NCBI GenBank assembly: GCA_946406115.1
Contig: OX291545.1
Coordinates: forward strand, 1,736,001 to 1,800,000
Source: Apoda limacodes
Taxonomy: Eukaryota; Arthropoda; Insecta; Lepidoptera; Limacodidae
Direction: 5' to 3'
Length of the DNA stretch: 64,000 nucleotides
The notes beneath the pieces are model-generated. The model searched no databases. It was not told where the DNA came from and saw only the letters and a program-made list of their open reading frames with translations. This document shows, in pieces, positions 56,058 through 64,000 of this stretch. Positions within the stretch are counted from its first letter, which is position 1; the number at the start of each line of letters is the position of its first letter. Both the position numbers and the translations under genes were made by a program.

Positions 56058-57649
56058 CTAGACTAGGAATTTCTTTACAATATTAAATTTCTTAAAAATA
56101 ATAGCAATTACAGTAATTGCAATAATAATAAATAATAATATATTTAGTACAGAATAATGTGTCCCGTATTTTATTTTGTGTGGTTCCTCAATTATATTGT
56201 CTAGCTTTTGTATAAGATTATTTTGAATTTTGTTTTCTTTTTGTAAGTTATCTAGATTAATATTTTGTTTTAGAATACGGGACACTTTGGGTTTAATACT
56301 GTTAAAAGCCACATAGTGTGTGGACATATTCATGTTTACAATATTTCGTGGTAAGAGTTGAGTACTCTTACAGTAGCCTGTACAATCAATAGGAAGACTT
56401 AGTATCCCAGTACCTATGATCGGGATTTCTTGAATCCCTTTGTTTGGACAATCTACTGACAGCTTTGTGGGTTCTGACTGTACATAAATCCATCTATTGC
56501 TTCTTAAGGGTTGCCAAATGTCGACTACGCCATATGCAAACTTAGTTTGGCATTGTTTTGGAAGAGAAGATAATATCTTAGATATAATTTAGCTTTCACA
56601 AGATGGGTGAGCGTCAGTAGGTACAAAATGGATGCTTCACAAATAAAGTCACGTTTCATCACAACTTTACAGTTATTGAGTTCGTTAAACATGGTGTAAA
56701 AAGCCTTATCTTTTGTTATAGCTACATATCTAAACGAAGGTATTATAGTGGCGAAGGTCTCTGGTTGTTTGGAATCAAAAAGGGTAGGTAGTGGCATACT
56801 GATATAAATAAAATATTCTAGGGTTAATTAACGGAATCCTTAAAACAAATACAATCTTATAATTTATAAAGTAGCTTATAATACTAGAACTATTAATAAG
56901 AGAATACATGTGGCTTAATTCTAATGTTACAGGCAATTCTTTGGAGTCCAGAAGGTGATTATTATTGACCAACTCGTTATACAATTCAGTTGGTGTAATG
57001 AGAGATGTATGTAATACATGGTTTTTACTTAGAGCTACGCTATTTACGATGTCTTCTAATTTGAAGGACAAGGTCATAATTGAACTCTCGAGTATAGCGA
57101 AGACTTCAATGATTTCTGATTTTAAATAAAGTTTGTCGGAATTTGAGGATAGGTTGTACACATTTTCTGAAAGGACATCTGTGGCAGTTTTTTGTCTTTC
57201 TTCATTTTCACTAATTTGGTAAACGGTACTGTTGACATTTTCTAAGACAGATTGAGTTACCAGAATATTTGTTTTAAAAGTGATGCAATGTGTTTTTGGT
57301 CTTGTTGTACCATTGAAATGGCGTTGTTATATTTAACTGCGTCGTGTTTAAACAGAGTACCAATGCCTCCAAACCAAGCAGAACGAAATCTCTAATAATG
57401 TCATCGTAGCGGACAGTTAGCGGTGCTAATAAATTAACATTCTTAGTCATATAAAGCGTCGCTTTGTTCACATAAATATCGGGACGTATCAAAAGCAGTA
57501 TATATATTGTCTAAGTGCGGTTTAATAAAAGATATATCAATAGGTATTATAACGTCATGGTATCCATTGATAGTTTTCATTCGACCTTCAAAGTCGAAGT
57601 AATTGCCAGGGCTATCTTTTATTGGTTCAACATAATCTTCATTTGCCAT
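56058..57649 (-). pseudogene. env: Broken env gene (baculovirus F-like fusion glycoprotein)
   Basis: Minus-strand frames at 57649-57443, 57492-57274, 57161-56775, 56797-56525 and 56333-56058 together span one envelope gene in several phases. The first piece has the GYHDVIIPIDISF text typical of the F-type fusion subunit. The last carries a transmembrane helix (LLFIIIAITVIAII) and a short basic tail. Env in this family mediates membrane fusion, but here at least four frame breaks inactivate it. Its position just before the polypurine tract is normal. Confidence 0.78.
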
Positions 57650-57691
57650 AAGACAAAAAGGGAATAAACTTAATCTGAAAAATAAATAAAT

Positions 57692-58558
57692 CTAATTAAT
57701 ACTAATTTCGTCTACTAGATTTGCTAGTTTGACTTCGTCAAAGTGATGCTTTACGTGGCGCCTATTTATTAATAAGGACAGGGTATTATTTCCAAGAAAT
57801 TTAACTACTTTGAAAGGACCCTTCCATATTGGAGCCAAAGCTTTTCTCAAACGCAAATGGGTTCTTAAATATACATAGTCTCCTACTTTATATGACACTG
57901 GTCTAGTTTTCTTATCGTAATATGTTTTGGACTTTTCCTAAGATCTCCTAATATTTTCCAGGGCTACATCTCGCGAATGTTTCAGTCGGTGTTGAAGCAT
58001 TTTTACGTAATCTAGGTAGGTAGTAGTTGAGTCAGTGTTATAGACACTGTCGGGAATGAATGGTTTATGCCCGTAAAGTAATTCAAAGGGAGAATAGTTG
58101 GTAGTACAGAGTATATTAGTGTTATAAGCTAGTATGCCTGTATATACATATCGTGGCCAGTTAGTTTGATTTTCGTTTACATATGATTTAAGGTACTCCT
58201 TTAGAGTCGAGTGACTCCTTTCTAGAGCGCCCTGTGTTTGTGGGTGGTATGGAGTTGACCATATCTGTTTTATTTTAAGGAAGTTACATGTTTGCTTAAA
58301 AGCATCGGAAGTAAAATTAGTACTTTGATCGGTGAGGATCATTTTGGGTATCCCAAACAGGGAAATGAAGTGTAATAGACATTCGCATGTTTCTTCAGCC
58401 GTCCAATTGGATATGGGGTATGCGACAGAGAATTTTGTAAGGTCATCCTGAACAGTAAGTATATATTTAAGTTTGGCAGCGCCTACTTCTGGTAGTAGAC
58501 CGACGACATCGAAGGATACTCTTTCAAAAGGTTTAGTAGAAGTTGTTGTTATTTGCAT
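57692..58558 (-). pseudogene. Integrase core and C-terminal domain (pol, broken)
   Basis: The core frame (58558-57938) shows the DDE residues in VSFDVVG, ILTDQSTNF and ALERSHSTLKEYL. A second frame (57898-57692) encodes the C-terminal GPF/Y module (KVGDYVYLRT, then WKGPFKVV). The two are separated by a stop near 57938. The integrase belongs to the retroelement and would be inactive as it stands. Confidence 0.85.
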
Positions 58559-58634
58559 AGGAGCACGGTTTATGCGTCGTAACGCTTTGTTAGCTTAACA
58601 CGAGTTGCATTGTTTGACATAAGTTTCTACGTCA

Positions 58635-59163
58635 TTACGCATATTTTTCTTTAATTCTATTCAGCATTCTAGTGGATCCGAGATGTCCTGCTATTGGAAT
58701 GTCATGGTTTTCTTTCAGTATTTTTTGAATTTCGCTAGGGACAGGATAGATTATAGTGTTATGGTAAACGGTGATTGAGGTGTCATGCAACAGGTAGATA
58801 AGTATGTTAAATATTTTAAAGAAGGAGTGTTTCTCAAATGGGTTTTTGAAGTCTGAAATAGCAATTTTATTTACGTGTGCCAATTCTGATAGTTCATTTT
58901 TGACGTGTTTCAATGTTTTAAATATTTCTGGATAAGTGGGTTCATCAAAGTGGTGCACCTTCGTAAAAAGTAAGTAAAACGCTTTTATTAGAGGTAATTT
59001 TTTGGAAGGTAAATAGTTCTTTTTCAGCTTGAGCCACGTCTGTGGGATTGTCGAGGTCAGAGAGGATATCTGAGATGTAAGGGTTCGACTCGTCTAAGTC
59101 TATAGAAGAAGGGATGAAGACAACTGGGCAAGAGTTCTTCGTTACTTTCTCATTGTGTTCCAC
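58635..59163 (-). pseudogene. Region between RNase H and integrase core, including a remnant zinc-binding domain
   Basis: Two frames (59163-58945 and 58958-58635) overlap in different phases. The second ends with HDIPIAGHLGSTRMLNRIKEK, matching the His residues and following helix of the integrase N-terminal HHCC domain. The paired cysteines (around 58600) fall outside the open frame because a stop interrupts it. The first frame has no recognised domain. Confidence 0.65.
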
Positions 59164-59239
59164 AAGGTTTGTAGTAAAAGAGGAGTTCTTGTCTGAAATA
59201 TGTTTAAGGAATTAGGAATATTCGTCGTTGCTAACTGTA

Positions 59240-59575
59240 TTACCAATTACTTCGTTTCGCTTTTTCAGGTATATTTGGATCGGACACGGGGGATGGAAAA
59301 TCCAGAGATTCTAAGTTAAATGTGTCGAGGTCGTTAGGAATTGGGTTAGGCGAGGGAAAGTTTGTTGTTTCAGGGTTTTGTGTTTCCGGGACTGGTGTTG
59401 GAAATGGGAGACTTAAGGGTTCAAAATCTATTGTTTCGTTGCCTTGAGGACTCAGATCTAACATTCCAAGATCGAGAGGATCTGGTGATTGTACTTGATG
59501 GCTTTCAGGAATTGGCGTATATGTATTACTAGTAGAAGGAATTGGATTATTTTGTTCAATAATATTAACAGGATA
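59240..59575 (-). pseudogene. Proline-rich spacer in pol
   Basis: Frames here are dominated by short proline/serine repeats such as FPTPVPE, FPSPNPIP and FPSPVSDP. The segment sits between the RNase H end (59565) and the integrase N-terminus. Such a low-complexity linker is not a known standard part of errantivirus pol and may be a later expansion. Confidence 0.55.
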
Positions 59576-60966
59576 GCGAGAGATTGTTTAACTTACCCTT
59601 TCTGTATACAATCTCATATTCAAACTCTTCGAACTTGAGTCTCCACCTTTGGAGTTTGCTACTGGGATCTGTATGATTAAACAAGCACTTTAAGGGGCGG
59701 TGGTCTGTAAATATTTGAAATTTTCGACCGTAAAGATATGGACGAAAGGTTTTACAACCGAAAAGGATAGCTAATAGTTCCTTTTCAGTTGTGCTATAAT
59801 TGCATTCGCTTTTGTTGAGGGTTCTCGAGGAATAGGCAATCGGGTTATCTTTATTTACAGGACCTTGGGATAGAATAGCGCTAATCGCATAATTGGACGC
59901 ATCACAGGTAAGTATAAAAGGTTTAGTGAAGTCAGGATAGGCTAATAAGGGAGCAGAGGTAAGTTTTTCTTTTAATGTTTCAAAGGATATTTGGTGTTCA
60001 TTCTGCCACAGAAAAGGAACATCCTTTTTTAAAAGGGACGTGAGTGGTTTTGCATGTTTGGAAAAGTCTGAAATGAATCTTCTATAGTAAGATACAAATC
60101 CTAGAGGGGATTTTACGTCTTTGGGACATTTAGGAGTTGGGAATTCGCTTACGGCTCTTATTTTGTCGGGGTTTGGCTTAACACCTTTATCTGTGATGAG
60201 GTGACCAAGGTATGAAACTTCTTTACGTAAAAATTCGCATTTGTCCGGCTGCAATTTAAGGTTATACTGGCGTAGTCTCTGAAAGACATTTGAAAGGTTT
60301 TCTAGGTGGGAAAAGAGGTCGTAAGAATAGATAACAATGTCATCTAGGTACACAAAACATTGTATGCCTTGGAGACCAGAAAGTGCGGAATTCATTAATC
60401 TCAGAAAAGTGGAGGGGAATTTTTTAATCCGAAGGGCATACGGTTAAATTCGAAATGGCCTTGAAGTACGGAGAAAGCGGTCTAAGAAGAATCTTCAGGG
60501 GACATTTTAATTAGGTGAAAACCGGAAGCGAGGTCAAGGGTACTAAAGTATTTACTTTTACCTAATTGATCTAGGATTTCTGAAATATTTGGGATGGGAT
60601 ATGAGTCACCAATCGTGACATCGTTGAGCTTCCTATAGTCAATGACAACGCGCCATTTACGTTGTCCAGATGCGTCTAATTTCTTGGGGACTATCCAAAT
60701 GGGTGCGGACCACGGAGACATAGAATGTTTGATAATATTATCTTTCAACATTTTATTGACTTGAGTTTCTACTTCTTTCTTATGGCATTCAGGAAGCGAT
60801 AGGATTTTACGTGGATAGGTTGGGATGTGACTGTTTTGATTTCTTGTTTTATAGCATGGGTGGAGGATAACGGTTCATCAGGTAGGTGAAATATGTCGGA
60901 GTAGTGACTGCAAGCGTCAAATAGGCCTATTCGCTCTTTCTCATTTAAATGTTGTGTACGGAGCAT
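59565..60966 (-). pseudogene. Reverse transcriptase / RNase H (pol, broken)
   Basis: Frames at 60966-60769, 60751-60482 and 60395-59565 cover the domain. RT motifs visible are KWRVVIDYRKLND, FSTLDLASGFH and the catalytic CFVYLDDIVIYS. RNase H follows with LTCDASNYAI, TTEKELLAI and FTDHRPLKC. A TAG at 60482 and a frame change just before 60395 break the fingers-palm junction. Sequence conservation is otherwise high. Confidence 0.9.
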
Positions 60967-61024
60967 TCGTAAGAATTTGTTCTATTTAATGTGTTTGTTT
61001 TGTTATTATTGTTAGATGTAGAAT

Positions 61025-61690
61025 TTATAGGGTAAAGTTCTGAGTTGCTAGGATTTCAACAGGCTCTAAGATTAAGTTAAGGTTAGAATTAATGGTAATG
61101 GGAGATTCGGATATATTTACGACTGATAGGTTTATTCTGGTATTTCTTTTAACTTTCACAATGCAGATAGCAATTAGTAAATCTTTGGAATAGTGTTGGT
61201 CTAATACTAGACCTTCTTTTAGATCGGGATTTGAAACTGCTCTCAATCACCATTTCAGTACGAGGTGGTATGATATAAACAGGTTCATTAAAGTGCATTT
61301 TCAGCTCGGATTTTACTATTTTCAAAACATCCTTAGAATAATCTATACTACAGCCTAACTTGCTCAATAAATCATTGCCTATGATTCCATCGTAGAGGAG
61401 GTTAATGTCCTTTATGATGTGGAATGGGTGAGATACTGATTTAAAAGGGATCTTATCATTTCAATAAAGTTGCAATTTAAAATGACCTAACGTAGGGCTC
61501 GATTCTTGAACAGAGTCAATGCCTTTTATATATATATAGGTTCTTTGATTACAGACGGTGGTTCTTTGGCAATAGAAGATTGTTTGATTAGGCTTATCGC
61601 GGACCCTGAGTCAACTAGAAGAGTTGTTGGATATTGAAGATTACACAAGCACATGAGGTAAGAGTCTACTGTTGGGGTTATTCGTGATTT
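61025..61690 (-). pseudogene. Retropepsin-like aspartic protease region (broken)
   Basis: On the minus strand the active-site text LLVDSGSAISLI lies near 61625-61590. A downstream DGIIGNDLL block is near 61395-61370. Several stops and phase changes interrupt the domain, and the frames at 61367-61025 continue its C-terminal side. Confidence 0.7.
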
Positions 61691-61754
61691 CGAATATATT
61701 TGTTTGAGAAGTATCAGGTTTAGGTGCAGAGGGATTTAATATAATTTCAGAAAC

Positions 61755-61935
61755 AGTGAGGGAACTGTCGGTTTGGGGCTGGTTACTCTGTCGGTTAGTT
61801 CTGGATTCAGTCAGCGAACTGTCGGTTTGGGGCTGGTTACCCTGTCGGTTAGTTCTGGATTCAGTCAGCGAACTGTCAGTTTGGGGCTGGTTACCCTGTT
61901 GGTTGGTTCTGGATACAGTGGATGAGCAGCTGATT
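61755..61935 (-). repeat. Three tandem 57-bp repeats encoding a 19-residue unit
   Basis: The 57-base unit (plus-strand GAACTGTCGGTTTGGGGCTG) is repeated three times. In the minus-strand gag-pol phase each unit encodes QGNQPQTDSSLTESRTNR plus one residue. Because 57 is a multiple of 3 the frame is kept. A frame on the plus strand through these repeats is a shadow. Confidence 0.8.
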
Positions 61936-62053
61936 TGGGAATGATTTTTTTGTTGGCTAGCTCTAGACTTAGAAATTGGTTCAGTAGTTTTGAATTTAAT
62001 TTCGGCATCGACTTTACATGTTGAGCTACCCGTACGACACCTATTGGGGAGCT

Positions 62054-63045
62054 CTAATTGTTTAAATCTGTATGCTGCTCATAGTTAGGATTTTGTTCTT
62101 CATTTTGGTCATCTTGGTAGTGGACGTATTGGTTGAAGTCGTGTTGGGAGTCAAAGCTTTGATGGGTTTGGTTTACGAAATTTACAGGTTTTCTGTTAGG
62201 AAAATTACTATTCGGAGGTTGAAAGTTGCGATTTTGGGACGTGGACGGTTGGGGTTGTTGGTAGGCATTATTATTTTGAGGTGATCTAAGTCTGTTGTTG
62301 TTGTATTCTCGTTTGCGGCATTCCTCTATGGAATGGCCGGGGTTTTTGCAGTAATTGCAGATAATTGGATATCTTCTAAACGGGCCTTGGTTTATTGGAT
62401 TAAAATTGGGGTTAGGTCTATAAGACTGGTTGTTTATTTGTGGGCGAGAAACACGAGAATTTGTATTTATTGGTTGGCGATTTGTTATACTCTTAATTTT
62501 TTCTTGGGAAATTGCTAAGTTCACGGCATCGTTCAAGGTTGTAGGATCTCGAAGACGGACAAAATCGGAGATTTTCGGTGACAGACCTATCACAAACGTG
62601 TGAAGAGCTAGATCCTGCATGGCTGAGATTTTGCTATCGAGTTCTTCGCTCTTTTTATTGGACATAGAAATTTCGGTTAAAAGTGCAGATAAGCAGGTTT
62701 CCACTCGGAGTCCAAACTGACTTACCGATTCGGATGCTAGTTGTCTGCATTCTTGAAGTTCTGTCAAAAGGTGGGTGTAATGTTTTTTCTCCCCAAACTG
62801 AGTTTTAAAAAATCCACTAAGTTGTTCCCATGTGTCAAATTATTTAACTGAACAAGCACGCTCGGCTTTGCCTTCTAGTTGGCTAATGATAAATTTTAAG
62901 AGAATAGGTTTTTGACTTTGACTAGCTAATTTAAAAGACTTAAATTTGACCATTGTCCCATCAAAAGATTTAACAAATTAAAATATTACGCTTATATCTA
63001 ATTTGTCGGTTCTTTGTTCCGACGCGTCGGCTTTAGCCCCCATTT
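62054..63045 (-). pseudogene. gag: gag polyprotein gene (broken)
   Basis: The long frame 62767-62054 encodes capsid-like helices and a nucleocapsid zinc knuckle, CNYCKNPGHSIEEC, a CX2CX4HX4C motif. An Asn/Gln-rich tail follows. Upstream, in-phase text reaches back to an ATG near 63045 (MGAKADASEQRTDKLD) but is cut by stops at about 62980 and 62846. The protein would form the particle core and bind RNA. This copy cannot make it intact. Confidence 0.8.
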
Positions 63046-63780
63046 CTATGTTCAAAATTTTGTTTTACAAAGGTAAAATTAATATGCTTTGAACAAAATA
63101 GTTGTTCAAAGTCCAAAGTAATATTTAAATTAACAATAACAAATTGAAGGATACACTTGTTTATCGAGAGGTATTCTTATGAACACGCTGCAGGTGTTCG
63201 CGTTCGTCGCGGACGAGATAAGGGTTCTGCTTAACAAAACAAATCTTGTTATGACTGTTGGAGCACTGTTATGATTATGAGTTATTGATACTAGTTGACT
63301 TTGATCGTTTTAGTTTCAAGTTTTAAAACACTTGTGACAAAGTTTATAATTTACCTTTTTATTTCACTTTTCTAAACATTTAAAACGACACTTACAGGAT
63401 CAGGAGTTTGTAGTTAGAAGTAACCATTTCTTCCGAAGTAGTTTTCTAGCAGCAGTGAGTGTGTTTTCTTTTCAGGGTTCTGTAGGACAGTGCGATGATG
63501 TATGTAGATATATGTGTATTTTTTTTCCAGGATATTTTTCTTTTGTTTTCAGGATACAGTGGAATTTTTTTCAGGTTACAAAGATTTTGTGAGCCAGCGA
63601 TCTTTGTTCTTGAGTAGTTTGCTTGCCACTTTTGCAGGTATGTTCACAATTTCACTCGTCACTTGGTTCCAAAGTTAATTAAATGTACAAATTAAAACTT
63701 TCACTTTTATGAAATAGCACTGGTTACTTTTCGTTGGCGTACCGGGGACCTTTAGAGATCCCTTTATCGCTGCCACCAAA
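63046..63780 (-). other. Retroelement leader and primer-binding region
   Basis: The stretch between gag and the 5' LTR is non-coding. Directly inside the LTR the minus strand reads TTTGGTGGCAGCGATAAAGG. A TGG-starting primer-binding site is therefore plausible at about 63760-63778, but I cannot name the tRNA. Confidence 0.55.
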
Positions 63781-64000
63781 TGTTATATCGGACCCGGGAT
63801 TTTAGTTTTTAAAAAAAGAAATTATTGAACTATAATTAATTTAATTAGAAATTGAAAATAGAAAGTACAATTTTAAAAGAAGTGGCACGAGTGAAGGATC
63901 GGACTGGACTGACTGACCGGCGAGGTGGATGGGAAGCGTCGAGTATAAAATGCTGACTAGACAGCTGACATCGGGTTAGGGTAGCGGAGCTAGTATGGAG
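63781..64000 (-). repeat. 5' LTR of the errantivirus-like element, cut by the window end
   Basis: It matches 55686-55906 with a handful of differences, mostly in the A/T-rich part near 63805-63820. The final ~15 bases, including the outer TGTTATA end, lie beyond the window. Confidence 0.88.

Larger units (their letters stand above)
55686..64000 (-). mobile_element. Degraded Ty3/gypsy (errantivirus-like) endogenous retroelement, runs past the window end
   Basis: The order on the minus strand is 5' LTR, primer-binding region, gag, protease, RT, RNase H, integrase, env, polypurine tract and 3' LTR, which is that of insect errantiviruses. Every gene is interrupted by stops or frame changes, so the copy is not autonomous. 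About 15 bases of the 5' LTR lie beyond 64000. Confidence 0.9.

Noticed and set aside
61756..61944. Plus-strand frame over the 57-bp repeats
   Set aside because: It is the antisense shadow of the gag-linker repeats on the minus strand.

Overview
The window is animal nuclear DNA, almost certainly from a lepidopteran insect. It is AT-rich, and its repeats are tRNA-derived SINEs, Helitron-like elements ending in a hairpin plus CTAG, degraded Jockey/CR1 and RTE non-LTR elements, and an env-bearing Ty3/gypsy retroelement. I find no convincing single-copy host gene. Nearly everything that can be read as protein belongs to mobile DNA.

The centrepiece is a complete Polinton/Maverick element at 13853-31312 (17,460 bp). 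It has 105-bp terminal inverted repeats (one mismatch), begins AG and ends CT, and is flanked by a perfect 6-bp duplication, CGTTTT. It sits inside the reverse transcriptase of an older non-LTR element whose two halves lie on either side. The left half is a tightly packed plus-strand virion block: packaging ATPase, a conserved protein of unknown role, chromodomain integrase, phospholipase A2/lytic protein, adenovirus-type cysteine protease, minor capsid protein, a 47-residue protein, major capsid protein and a 158-residue protein. Three successive gene junctions are 4-base ATGA stop-start overlaps. The lytic protein and protease frames meet at a classic A_AAA_AAC slippery heptamer directly before a stop codon. 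The minus strand carries an intact 1168-residue protein-primed family B DNA polymerase and several small unknown genes. Most core genes are open, so the insertion looks young.

The right 5.5 kb of the element is unlike its compact left half. It holds an intron-containing minus-strand gene of unknown function (25805-26921), a possible spliced plus-strand transcript (to 29344), and a 1.55-kb array beside the right repeat. The array is about eight copies of a 189-bp unit. Each unit folds into four hairpins whose loops carry CTTACCACGGG or a close variant, about 33 loops in all. A divergent first unit keeps the pairing with different stem bases. Each terminal repeat is also itself an imperfect palindrome.

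Outside the Polinton: 1-13852 is non-coding DNA with repeats and broken LINEs. 31319-45067 holds LINE remnants, SINEs, Helitrons and microsatellites. 45068-49742 is a foldback-like structure with inverted arms made of 310-320-bp tandem subrepeats around a truncated RTE element. 49743-55685 is a repeat-rich spacer. 55686-64000 is a degraded errantivirus-like element on the minus strand (gag, protease, RT/RNase H, integrase, env), whose 5' LTR runs off the window end.
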